From: Pseudomaricurvus sp033283175
Lineage (GTDB): Bacteria > Pseudomonadota > Gammaproteobacteria > Pseudomonadales > Cellvibrionaceae
Direction of reading: 5' to 3'
DNA length: 64,000 nt
Assembly (NCBI GenBank): GCA_033283175.1
Contig: JAWMQM010000001.1
Span: forward strand, 558,001 to 622,000
A program made the position numbers and the translations under genes. Of this stretch, positions 17,733-25,391 are shown one piece after another. The stretch's first letter is position 1, and the number at the start of each line of letters is the position of its first letter. The notes under the pieces are model-generated. The model was given only the letters and a program-made list of their open reading frames with translations. It did no database searches and had not been told where the DNA came from.

Positions 17733-18557
17733 TCACGGCTTGATAAACTTCAGCGTCATGCGATCACTCTCGCCAATAGCCAGCCATTTGTCACGTTGCT
17801 CATCACCACCACGCAGGGTGGGAGGCAGGCTCCAGACCCCGTTGGGGTGATCGGCATTATCGGCGGGATTGGCGTTGATTTCCGAACTGGCCACCAGTTT
17901 GAATCCGGCGCGCTCCGCCATGGCAATCACAAACGACTGGTGCATGTAACCGCTGGCCTCCATATCCTCAGCCGGACGGGATTCCGGCAGGCGATGATCA
18001 ACCACCCCCAGCATTCCACCAGGCTTGAGCGCTTTGAAAAACGCCTGAAACGCCGCCAACACTTTCGCTTCACCGCCACCGCGCATATACCAGTTATGCA
18101 CATTGCGGAAGGTAAGCACCCGGTCCGCCATGCCGGCAGGCGCGATGGCCAACAGGTTCGGCGGACTGAAAGTGGTCACCTGCACCTGATCGTAGAGCCA
18201 GGGTGCGGCACCGAGCTTCTCATTAAACGCTTCCACGCTGCGCTGGTAAAAGCCCGGCACGGTGGCATCAAACTGGGCGGCATATAAGGTGCCCTGATTC
18301 CGTAAATAGGGCGCCAGTATCTCCGAATACCAACCACCGGCCCCAGGCCAGATCTCTACCACGGTCATCTCCGGCTGCACTTCAAAAAACGCCAGTGTCT
18401 CAGCCGGGTGGCGAGAGCCATCGCGAACCGCCGATGTCTGTCGATGCCCGGCACCAAGCACCGCCTGCAATGCTGTGGCAGCGTCCGAAGAAGACGCCAA
18501 CACCGGCGCCGTGATCATGCAGCTGGCTGCAAGGGCCAGCAGTAACGGTCTAAGCAT
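17733..18557 (-). CDS. Exported class I methyltransferase-like protein
   Basis: A 274-residue protein with a Sec signal peptide (MLRPLLLALAASCMITAPVLAS) and a Rossmann-like methyltransferase fold. Motif I reads VVEIWPGAGGWYSEIL, followed by TLYAAQFD, FRNVHNWYM and GGMLGVVDHRLPE. This matches a COG4798-type group of predicted secreted methyltransferases. S-adenosylmethionine is not expected in the periplasm, so either the signal is retained as an anchor or the fold has another role. It lies 53 bases downstream of the arsenosugar operon on the same strand, possibly read through from it. Confidence 0.8.
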   Translation of the reverse strand: MLRPLLLALAASCMITAPVLASSSDAATALQAVLGAGHRQTSAVRDGSRHPAETLAFFEVQPEMTVVEIWPGAGGWYSEILAPYLRNQGTLYAAQFDATVPGFYQRSVEAFNEKLGAAPWLYDQVQVTTFSPPNLLAIAPAGMADRVLTFRNVHNWYMRGGGEAKVLAAFQAFFKALKPGGMLGVVDHRLPESRPAEDMEASGYMHQSFVIAMAERAGFKLVASSEINANPADNADHPNGVWSLPPTLRGGDEQRDKWLAIGESDRMTLKFIKP

Positions 18558-18610
18558 GGAAAGGACTCCTGTTATCTAATCGTACCCGGTGCCACGACAG
18601 ACCGCCGCAA

Positions 18611-19207
18611 CTATGATGACAACCACTGCAGGTCTGCCGGCTCATCAATATCCCGCAACGCCGGCCACTCACGGCAGCGCAGTCCTGCTGCCGCTATTCG
18701 TTGCCGGGTGAGCTCTGCTACCTGCGACGTACTCCAGGGTATAGCGTCGAATAAACTGGCCTGCCAGGCAGCCAAACCCAGTAACACATAACCCCCATCC
18801 AGCGCAGGTATCAGGCAGCAGTCATACTCTGCCAGAGCCGCAGCAGCGTCCCGCAGCACCTCAATCGTCAGCTGCGGGCAATCAGTGCCAATCAGCAACA
18901 CAGGCTCTCCGCCAGCCAGCGTGCGCTGTGCGGCCCGGCCCATGCGTTCTCCCAGATCACCCTCGCCCTGCTCACTCCAATGCAAGTGGCTCGGTAATGG
19001 GATGCGCTGCCAAATGGGGTGTGAGCGCGTCGGCGCAGCACACAACTCCACGAGACCCACATCAGCCGCCATCGCCTTTTCCACGGTCTGCTGCAACTGC
19101 TGTGTGGCCAGCGCCGACGCTCCAGCCACGCCAAGCACCGGGATAAGTCGGGTTTTTACCCTGCCGGGCAGGGGGGCCTTGGCAAACACCAGGATACGCA
19201 CCGGCAT
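18611..19207 (-). CDS. Arsenosugar-type glycosyltransferase, TIGR04282 (DUF2064)
   Basis: A 198-residue nucleotidyl/glycosyl-transferase-like protein of the DUF2064 (TIGR04282) family. Signature segments are RILVFAKAPLPGRVKTRLIP at the N-terminus, LIGTDCPQLT, and LIPALDGGYVLLGL. Members recur in arsenosugar biosynthesis loci beside ArsS. The ATG overlaps the stop of the previous gene (TAATG), so translation is coupled. Its exact acceptor and donor are not established. It is the last of four tightly packed genes. Confidence 0.88.
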   Translation of the reverse strand: MPVRILVFAKAPLPGRVKTRLIPVLGVAGASALATQQLQQTVEKAMAADVGLVELCAAPTRSHPIWQRIPLPSHLHWSEQGEGDLGERMGRAAQRTLAGGEPVLLIGTDCPQLTIEVLRDAAAALAEYDCCLIPALDGGYVLLGLAAWQASLFDAIPWSTSQVAELTRQRIAAAGLRCREWPALRDIDEPADLQWLSS

Positions 19208-19920
19208 TATTGATACTCCCGCGCCAGCGCCGCCGCCGGCACGCCACGCCAGTAGCGCCAGCGCAGCCGCCACATCAACCAGATGGTGTTGCAGACACCG
19301 CCCTGCTGCCAGCGACGCCCGGAGGTCATCACCCGACTGCGCAGGCAGCGGGGCTGCCGCCGCTGCCGCAGTCGCCGGCAGAGTTCGATATCTTCCATCA
19401 GTGGCAGCTGTGGAAAGCCGCCAACCTCATCAAACAGTTCCCGAGTCATAAACAACGCCTGATCACCGGTGGCGATGCCGCCAAGCCTGGAGCGCTGATT
19501 CATACACCACGCCACCAGTCGCAACAGCGCTGGACCACCGCTGATCTGCACATCGAAACGTCCCCAGCCACAACCCTCCTGCAACGCCTGCAAAACTTCC
19601 TCATCCGCATTGTCCGGCAGTCGGGTATCGGCGTGCAGGAACAGTAGCGCACTCCCCTGACTGTAGGCCACGCCACGATTCATCTGCAGGGATCGACCCG
19701 GCTTGCTGCGGATAACCGGCCATCCTTCTGCCTGCGCCTTCTGCAGCGAGCCGTCGCTGCTGCCACCGTCCACCAGCAGCACCTCGCAGCCGCGGCTTTG
19801 CCAATGCCGCAGGTGCGACAACAGCGTCGGCAACTCCTGCCGCTCATTCAGCATGGGCACCACAATGGAGAGCAGCGGCTGGGTAGCCGTCTCGTTGGTA
19901 CTGTCCGATAGCGACATCAT
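19207..19920 (-). CDS. Arsenosugar-type glycosyltransferase, TIGR04283
   Basis: A 237-residue family 2 (GT-A) glycosyltransferase. It starts LLSIVVPMLNERQELPTLL, has the nucleotide-binding VLLVDGGSSDGS, the DxD-like LHADTRLP, and ATGDQALFMTRE and PLMEDIELCRRL acceptor-side motifs. These are the marks of TIGR04283, partner of the TIGR04282 protein in arsenosugar loci. Two adjacent ATGs are possible (19920 or 19917); GGAGG lies 7 bases before the first, whose A overlaps the upstream stop (TGATG). Confidence 0.88.
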   Translation of the reverse strand: MMSLSDSTNETATQPLLSIVVPMLNERQELPTLLSHLRHWQSRGCEVLLVDGGSSDGSLQKAQAEGWPVIRSKPGRSLQMNRGVAYSQGSALLFLHADTRLPDNADEEVLQALQEGCGWGRFDVQISGGPALLRLVAWCMNQRSRLGGIATGDQALFMTRELFDEVGGFPQLPLMEDIELCRRLRQRRQPRCLRSRVMTSGRRWQQGGVCNTIWLMWRLRWRYWRGVPAAALAREYQ

Positions 19921-22106
19921 CAGCGATCCTCCTCCGGCAGGGAAAAACCACTGCCCCGACACCAGCTGTGGTAGCGTTGCAACCAGGGCATCAACCACTG
20001 CGGCGCGTGCGCCCTGCTCCACTCACCGGCCGCATATTTGCTGGCTTCCGCCCAGGTGGGGTAGACATGAATGGTGGCGAGGATTTTCTTTAACCCCAGC
20101 CCGTATTTCATCGCCAGCACAAACTCCGCCAGCAGGTCACCGGCACGCTCGCCAACAATGGTGACGCCAAGAATGCGATCACTGCCGGGCTCTGTCAGCA
20201 CCTTGATAAAACCCCGGTCGCCGCTGTCGGTAATAGCGCGATCCAGTTCGGTGAACGAATAGCGGGTCACCTCAAACGGCTGCCCCTGCTCTTTGGCTTC
20301 CCGTTCACACAGCCCCACCCTGGCCACCTCCGGATCCACAAAGGTGGTCCAGGGAATAAGCCGGTAATCCACCTTGAAGCTTTTCAACTGACCGAACAGG
20401 GCATTAACCGCCGCATACCAGGCCTGATGCGCAGCCACGTGGGTAAACTGAAAGGGACCGGCCACGTCGCCGGCGGCGTAGATGTTGGGCAACAGGGTCT
20501 GCAACCAGGCATTGGTGTGCAGGCTTTTTTCACACTCTATGCCCAGCGCCTCCAAACCAAACCCGGTCAGACGGGCTTCGCGCCCCACAGCGCATAACAA
20601 CAGATCAAAGACGATGGGGTGCTGCTCTCCCTTGCGCTCCACCATCAACCGCTGGCCGCCCGCAGCTGCTTCGCAACGCAGGGCGCGGCAGTGCGTCAGC
20701 ACCTTGATACCGTCCTCCTGAAGGGACTCCTCCACCAGCGCTGACACTTCGTTATCCTCGCGCATCATCAATCGCGGTGCAGACTGCACCAGGGTCACCG
20801 ACGAACCCAGGCGGGCGAAACATTGCGCCAGCTCACAACCAATCGGACCGCCCCCCAGCACCAGCAACCGCGCTGGCGGCTCCTCCATTTGCGCCAACCG
20901 CGACCACAGGGTATCGCTGGTAACGTAATCACTCTCTGCCAGGCCCGGCAGGTCAGGAACCGCTGCCTGCGCACCGGTGGCCAGCACAATGGCGCGGCTG
21001 GTGAGCTGCTGGTGGGATCCATCCGGGCGTGTGATTTCCACCGTCCACGGGTCCTGCAAACGCGCGTAGCCCTCCACTACCTCAACGCCCAGTCCACGAT
21101 AGCGTTCGGCACTGTCGTGAGGCTCTATGCGCTGAATAATGGCGTGCACACGCTCCATCACCTTGCGAAACCCATAGCGGGGTTCAATGGGTTCCAGCCC
21201 ATAGCGGTCCGCATGGCGCATGCGCTGCAGTTGCCGTGCTGTCTGAATCAGTGCCTTGCTGGGCACGCAACCGGTGTTGAGACAGTCCCCGCCCATGCTG
21301 CCTGCTTCCACCAGTGTCACCTTTGCCTTCACCAGCGCAGCGATGTAAGCGGTCACCAGACCGCCGGCGCCGGCACCGATAACAATCAGGTTGCGATCAA
21401 AACGCCGGGGACGGCTGTAACCGGCGTAGACCCGGCGCCCCTGCAGCCAGTTGAGCAGGCGTCGCGCCAGCAGCGGAAACAGCCCCAACAGTACAAAGGA
21501 GAGCAGCAATACGGGCGAGAGGATCCCGCTGAGGCTTTGCAACTGCGCCAGCTGGGTGCCGGCGTTTACATAGACCAGGGTGCCGGCCAACATGCCCAGC
21601 TGACTGACCCAGTAAAACGTGCGCGCCCGAATAGGCGTCAGCCCCATCAGCAGGTTGATCAGAAAAAACGGAAACAGCGGCACCAGCCGCAGGGCAAACA
21701 GATAAAAGGCACCGTCATGGCGAACGCCTTCGTTGATGGCCGACAGGCGCTTGCCAAAGCGCCGCTGCACCAGGTCACGCAGCAGATAGCGTGAAACCAG
21801 AAACGCCAGCGTCGCACCGATACTGCTGGCAAACGAGACCAGCAGCGTGCCCCACAACAGGCCGAACAGGGCGCCCGCAGCGACGGTCATCACCGCTGCT
21901 CCCGGCAGCGACAACGCCGTAACGGCGATATAGAAGAGCAGGAAGAGCCCACCCACCAGCAATGGACGCTCCTGCCACCAGCGATCGAACTCCCCCAGCC
22001 CCTGCTGCAATCCCTCCAGGGTCAGCAGGCGCTGCAGGTCAAACCAGAAAAAGGCGGCCACCAGCACCAGCAATAGTGCCAACAGCAGCAGCTTCGGCGT
22101 TTTCAT
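19920..22106 (-). CDS. TVP38/TMEM64-FAD disulfide oxidoreductase fusion
   Basis: A 728-residue fusion. Residues about 1-225 are a TVP38/TMEM64 (DedA-like) membrane domain with SLPGAAVMTVAAGALFG and the FFLINLLMG motif. Residues about 235-710 are a class I pyridine-nucleotide disulfide oxidoreductase: FAD motif VIGAGAGGLVTAY, redox-active GGDCLNTGCVPSKAL, NAD motif LVLGGGPIGCELA, AAGDVAGPFQFTH, and the C-terminal dimerisation domain with ATIHVYPTWAE. The enzyme half resembles mercuric or dihydrolipoyl reductases. The fusion is known in arsenosugar clusters, where its substrate is unproven. Its ATG directly abuts the stop of arsS. Confidence 0.92.
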   Translation of the reverse strand: MKTPKLLLLALLLVLVAAFFWFDLQRLLTLEGLQQGLGEFDRWWQERPLLVGGLFLLFYIAVTALSLPGAAVMTVAAGALFGLLWGTLLVSFASSIGATLAFLVSRYLLRDLVQRRFGKRLSAINEGVRHDGAFYLFALRLVPLFPFFLINLLMGLTPIRARTFYWVSQLGMLAGTLVYVNAGTQLAQLQSLSGILSPVLLLSFVLLGLFPLLARRLLNWLQGRRVYAGYSRPRRFDRNLIVIGAGAGGLVTAYIAALVKAKVTLVEAGSMGGDCLNTGCVPSKALIQTARQLQRMRHADRYGLEPIEPRYGFRKVMERVHAIIQRIEPHDSAERYRGLGVEVVEGYARLQDPWTVEITRPDGSHQQLTSRAIVLATGAQAAVPDLPGLAESDYVTSDTLWSRLAQMEEPPARLLVLGGGPIGCELAQCFARLGSSVTLVQSAPRLMMREDNEVSALVEESLQEDGIKVLTHCRALRCEAAAGGQRLMVERKGEQHPIVFDLLLCAVGREARLTGFGLEALGIECEKSLHTNAWLQTLLPNIYAAGDVAGPFQFTHVAAHQAWYAAVNALFGQLKSFKVDYRLIPWTTFVDPEVARVGLCEREAKEQGQPFEVTRYSFTELDRAITDSGDRGFIKVLTEPGSDRILGVTIVGERAGDLLAEFVLAMKYGLGLKKILATIHVYPTWAEASKYAAGEWSRAHAPQWLMPWLQRYHSWCRGSGFSLPEEDR

Positions 22107-23060
22107 TTACAGCGCCCCACCGCAGCTGCTGCCCTGACCGGCGGCACAGCCATAACAGTGGTCGCCGACACACACATCATTGCCTTGCAGGTCCGCGGTC
22201 AACAGGTCCCGCAGGTGCAGGGGTCGCGGTGCCGGCAGTGGTAACCCCAGTTGCTGGTTGAAGTCGCAATCGTAGAGATAGCCCTGCCAGTCCACGCTGA
22301 CCAGCGAGTGACACATCACCTGCTGCAAATTGGCACTGCTGAAATTCTCTTTCAGCAGTGCCATATATGAGGAGAACTGACCGCGGGAGATCAGCGTGGA
22401 GCCAAAACGGTTAATGGGCATGTTGGCGAGGGCGAAGAGCTGGTTGAACTCGATACCAAAGTGGCTGCGCAGTTCCCGGCGGTAGTCCGCCTCCAGTGCC
22501 AGCTGTTGCGGAGGCAGAGTGGGTCCCTGGGGGTTGTAGACCAGGTTCAGGATCAGACCGCTGCCCTCATGGCCATAACCCAGGCGGTTCAACTGCTGCA
22601 GCCCGGCAATGCTGCGTGCGAACACACCATCACCTCGCTGGGCATCCACATTGGCGGCGGAGTAACAGGGCAGTGACGCCACCACCTCCACCTGCCGGGA
22701 CGCCAGGAAACTGGCCAGGTCTTCCTGCCCCGGTTCCGACAGGATGGTGAGATTGCAGCGATCCATCACCCGGAACCCAGCAGCACAGGCGTCGTCAACC
22801 AATTGGCGAAAACCCCAGTGCAGCTCCGGCGCACCACCGGTGAGGTCCAGTGTGGTGATTCCCCGGGCTTCCAACACCGGTACGATCAGTGCCAGCGACT
22901 CCGCGCTCATCATTTCGGTGCGGGTAGGACCGGCGTTAACGTGACAGTGAAGGCAGCGCTGATTGCAGCGGTAACCGAGATTGACCTGGAGCGTGTCGAT
23001 CTTCTCTCGCTGCAGAGGCGGGAAATCGGTGATCTCCAGCAGCGGTAGTGTGTCGTGCAT
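22107..23060 (-). CDS. arsS: Arsenosugar biosynthesis radical SAM protein ArsS
   Basis: A 317-residue radical SAM enzyme. The cluster motif CNQRCLHC (near residue 30) coordinates the 4Fe-4S cluster, and LDLTGGAPEL is the SAM-binding GGxP motif. The C-terminal half has the family's SLPCYSAANVDAQRG, and a Cys-rich tail (CVGDHCYGCAAGQGSSCGG). ArsS attaches the 5'-deoxyadenosyl group of SAM to dimethylarsenite, the committed step to arsenosugars. The start at 23060 follows GGGAGGAAG. It heads the operon; the methylation enzyme ArsM that would make its substrate is not in the window. Confidence 0.93.
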   Translation of the reverse strand: MHDTLPLLEITDFPPLQREKIDTLQVNLGYRCNQRCLHCHVNAGPTRTEMMSAESLALIVPVLEARGITTLDLTGGAPELHWGFRQLVDDACAAGFRVMDRCNLTILSEPGQEDLASFLASRQVEVVASLPCYSAANVDAQRGDGVFARSIAGLQQLNRLGYGHEGSGLILNLVYNPQGPTLPPQQLALEADYRRELRSHFGIEFNQLFALANMPINRFGSTLISRGQFSSYMALLKENFSSANLQQVMCHSLVSVDWQGYLYDCDFNQQLGLPLPAPRPLHLRDLLTADLQGNDVCVGDHCYGCAAGQGSSCGGAL

Positions 23061-23344
23061 AACTTCCTCCCTGCCCACAACCCACAGGCCTTTTCCCCTG
23101 CGGACTGCCAACGTTAATTGGCTTTGACTGTCTGTTGGTCGTCCCTGAAAGAACCATCTTACACATCACCGCCGCCACAGGGATAGCATCACCAAAATCC
23201 ACCATGCAAAAAAAATTATAGTCGCACTGTAAGAAACACCAAGCGTCCGGCGACTATCTGGTACAACGCCGGTAACGCCCCACCCCCGGGGACTGCGCAG
23301 GCATTGGCCAACAATTTTGTTGATACCCGTATAAGGAGATTGTT

Positions 23345-23665
23345 ATGAAAAAACCACTGATCACCACCCTGGCCCTGAGTTCGACCGTCGCCCTGGCTGC
23401 CCTCTCCACCCATGTCAGCGCCGCCGGCAACCCCTTTGTTGCCGATCCGCTGCCCAGCGGCTACCAGCTTGCCGGTGACAAACCCATGGAAGGCAAGTGC
23501 GGCGAAGGTAAATGCGGCGAGAAAAAAGCCAAAACCGAAGCTGAAGGCAAATGTGGCGACAAAGGCAAAGCCGAAGGTAAGTGCGGAGCCAAAGAGAAAG
23601 CCGGCGAAGGCAAGTGCGGCGGCAAGGAAAAAACCACCGAGGGCAAATGCGGCGGCAAAAGCTGA
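23345..23665 (+). CDS. hvfA: HvfA-type EGKCG-repeat RiPP metallophore precursor
   Basis: A 106-residue secreted small protein. A Sec signal (MKKPLITTLALSSTVALAALSTHVSAAG) is followed by a short linker (NPFVADPLPSGYQLAGDKP) and then a Lys/Gly-rich tail with six EGKCG motifs holding all six Cys of the mature protein. In HvfA-family peptides such EGKCG cysteines are converted to oxazolone-thioamide groups that bind copper. AAGGAG precedes the ATG. A DoxX-type partner follows after a hairpin, but no MNIO maturase is present. An unmodified metal-binding role is the alternative. Confidence 0.8.
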   Translation: MKKPLITTLALSSTVALAALSTHVSAAGNPFVADPLPSGYQLAGDKPMEGKCGEGKCGEKKAKTEAEGKCGDKGKAEGKCGAKEKAGEGKCGGKEKTTEGKCGGKS

Positions 23666-23684
23666 TACTTTCCCTCTCAGCAGT

Positions 23685-23719
23685 GGCAGCCGGCCGCTAC
23701 CGGCTCGGCTGCCCGGCTT
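23685..23719 (+). terminator. Hairpin between precursor and DoxX gene
   Basis: GGCAGCC (23685-23691) pairs with GGCTGCC (23707-23713), with inner GCCGG/CCGGC pairs, and CGGCTTTTAT follows. It may act as a partial terminator, allowing more precursor than partner transcript. Confidence 0.5.
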
Positions 23720-23752
23720 TTATCTACGATAACGTTAGGGGGGGTTGTACCC

Positions 23753-24391
23753 ATGACATTACAGAAGCATGTAAACGCTGCGCTGGATTACAGTCGTCGC
23801 GCCGACTGGCTGGGACCACTGGCGCTGCGCATTTACCTGGCGCCGATTTTTATTCTCGCCGGCTGGCACAAGCTCACCGCACTGGAGTCCACCGCCGCCT
23901 GGTTTGACTATCTCGGTTTGCCACTGCCCATGACTTTGGCGCTGCTGGCCGGGCTCACGGAATTCATTGGTGGATTGTCATTGCTGCTGGGATTGGGGCT
24001 GCGCCTGCTGGCCGTCCCCATGATGGTGACCATGTTAGTAGCGGCGATTACAGCCCATTGGGAAAACGGCTGGCATGTACTCCCCGAGTCGACACTGACG
24101 GTGCCCTGGGAGTGGCGCAGCGACCTGATCGCTGAGGCCCAGAGCCGTCGCGAGACCGCGCGCGAACTGCTGCAGGAGTACGGCAACTACGAGTGGCTGA
24201 CGGAAGCCGGCAGCATCACCATTTTAAAGAACGGTATCGAGTTTGCGGCCACCTACTTCATCATGCTGCTGATGCTCTTCTTCACCGGCGCCGGCCGTTT
24301 TGTCAGCGCCGACTACTGGTTAACCCGGCACTGGAACCGCGACGTGCATAGGGCTGAGGCCGGGACCGCATCGCTAGCCGAAGCTCCATAA
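23753..24391 (+). CDS. DoxX-family membrane protein (HvfX-like)
   Basis: A 212-residue DoxX/DoxD-type membrane protein with four helices. The first contains IYLAPIFILAGWHKL, and the others lie around residues 60-80, 85-105 and 155-175. A hydrophilic loop of about 50 residues (HVLPESTLTVPWEWRSDL...) sits between helices 3 and 4. DoxX proteins of this kind accompany HvfA or BufA precursors and are proposed to help in RiPP maturation or in redox/metal handling. The gene follows the EGKCG precursor on the same strand. Confidence 0.82.
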   Translation: MTLQKHVNAALDYSRRADWLGPLALRIYLAPIFILAGWHKLTALESTAAWFDYLGLPLPMTLALLAGLTEFIGGLSLLLGLGLRLLAVPMMVTMLVAAITAHWENGWHVLPESTLTVPWEWRSDLIAEAQSRRETARELLQEYGNYEWLTEAGSITILKNGIEFAATYFIMLLMLFFTGAGRFVSADYWLTRHWNRDVHRAEAGTASLAEAP

Positions 24392-24415
24392 AGGTAGCAC
24401 CATGAAAGAAGGCCG

Positions 24416-24637
24416 TTAACTATCCGCGTCCGGTTTGCCGGCGGCATCATCCGCAACATCTGGCTGATGGGAAAAGTGACGGGCGAAGTTGCGTAGCTCG
24501 AGCACCTGCCGGGAGAAGTTGCGGCAACTGCCACACATCAACAGGTGGGTGCGCAACGCCATTTTTTCGGCACCCGTAAGCGGACGTTCAAGGGCATCGG
24601 ACATCAGGCGGGTTGCACCCCGACACTTCTTCATCAT
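24416..24637 (-). CDS. Zinc-finger anti-sigma factor
   Basis: A 73-residue protein with the zf-HC2/ZAS pattern: an early Cys (MMKKCRGATRLMSDALE) and HLLMCGSCRNF (His-x3-Cys-x2-Cys). There is no membrane segment, so it would be a soluble anti-sigma. Its ATG overlaps the stop of the sigma factor gene by 4 bases (AGGAGG lies 7 bases upstream), which points to coupled synthesis in fixed ratio. It should hold its sigma partner inactive until a signal, perhaps metal or oxidative, is sensed. Confidence 0.85.
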   Translation of the reverse strand: MMKKCRGATRLMSDALERPLTGAEKMALRTHLLMCGSCRNFSRQVLELRNFARHFSHQPDVADDAAGKPDADS

Positions 24638-25239
24638 CGTTCGCCCTCCTGAAACCAGCGCTTGTCCAGGCATTCACGCAAGCGCAGGCGGGCACGGAAT
24701 AACATCACGTGCAGGTTGCTGGTACTCACCTCGAGAGAGCCGCATATCTCATCGCTTTCCAGCTCGAGGAATTCGCGCATCATAAACAGTCGCGCCTGTT
24801 TCACCGGCAGCCCATCGAGACATACCTCAAACACACGCCAGAAGTGTTCGTTTTTTACCGCCGTATCGGGCTCAGCCCAGCGATTGGGTCGATCCTCTTT
24901 GTTCCAGTGCCCGCTCTGGTCAAACAAGCGCTCACCAGGATCATCATCTTCCCCCGGCAAGCTGACACCTTCCGCCATGCGCGCCCGCTGGCGGATGATA
25001 TCGACAATCTTGTTTTTGAGAATGGCAAACACCCAGGTCTTTACCGCCGCCCGGCGGGCGAAGGAGCCGGCGTTCTGTAGTGCGCCGATCAATGCCTCCT
25101 GCACCGCATCTTCTGCCAGCGACTCGTCCTGCAGTTGCATGCGGGCGAACTGCACCATCTGCCGCCGCAGCTGCGCAAGAAACTGCTCATCCAACAGGTC
25201 ACTGTCTGTCGCCCTGACGGCTTCGCCCTGCCCACTCAT
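24634..25239 (-). CDS. ECF sigma factor
   Basis: A 201-residue sigma-70-family ECF factor. Sigma2 spans about residues 20-85 (DEQFLAQLRRQMVQFARMQL, AEDAVQEALIGAL, VKTWVFAILKNKIVDIIR); sigma4 spans about 135-190 (LFMMREFLELESDEICGSLEVSTSNLHV). A long, acidic linker (EDDDPGERLFDQ...) connects them. It is followed by its anti-sigma gene and is convergent with the EGKCG precursor/DoxX pair. By analogy with other loci it may control those genes, but no promoter match was confirmed. The start lies in a region of degenerate repeats containing several ATGs. Confidence 0.88.
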   Translation of the reverse strand: MSGQGEAVRATDSDLLDEQFLAQLRRQMVQFARMQLQDESLAEDAVQEALIGALQNAGSFARRAAVKTWVFAILKNKIVDIIRQRARMAEGVSLPGEDDDPGERLFDQSGHWNKEDRPNRWAEPDTAVKNEHFWRVFEVCLDGLPVKQARLFMMREFLELESDEICGSLEVSTSNLHVMLFRARLRLRECLDKRWFQEGER

Positions 25240-25345
25240 GGCTGTCCATCCTTACCGCTCATGGCTGTTTATTCCCATCGCTCATGGCTATCATCTTCCA
25301 TCGTTCATGGCTGCTGTTCCCTGCCCTCTCATAGCCATCTGTCGC
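25226..25345. repeat. Degenerate tandem repeats over the sigma factor start
   Basis: Five copies of a roughly 23-24-base unit with core CTCATGGCTGT occur in a row (variants TTCATGGCTGC and CTCATAGCCAT). On the minus strand each presents AGCCATGAG, the same context as the sigma factor's start codon. The last copies are more diverged. This may reflect slippage at the gene's 5' end. Confidence 0.6.
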
Positions 25346-25353
25346 TGCCGTTT

Positions 25354-25391
25354 ATAACGGGCATTCCGGATCCGCACCGGCTGCCCGTTAT
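25354..25391. terminator. Inverted repeat at the end of the LysR gene
   Basis: ATAACGGGCA and TGCCCGTTAT form perfect 10-bp arms around an 18-base loop that contains two CCGG blocks. The right arm covers the stop codon of the LysR-type gene. No long T run follows on the minus strand, so it is either a weak terminator or a protein-binding palindrome in front of the sigma factor gene. Confidence 0.4.

Noticed and set aside
24401..24418. Five-codon ORF after the DoxX gene (MKEGR)
   Set aside because: A purine-rich sequence precedes it but it is too short and ends within the anti-sigma gene; no evidence that it is a remnant of a maturase gene.
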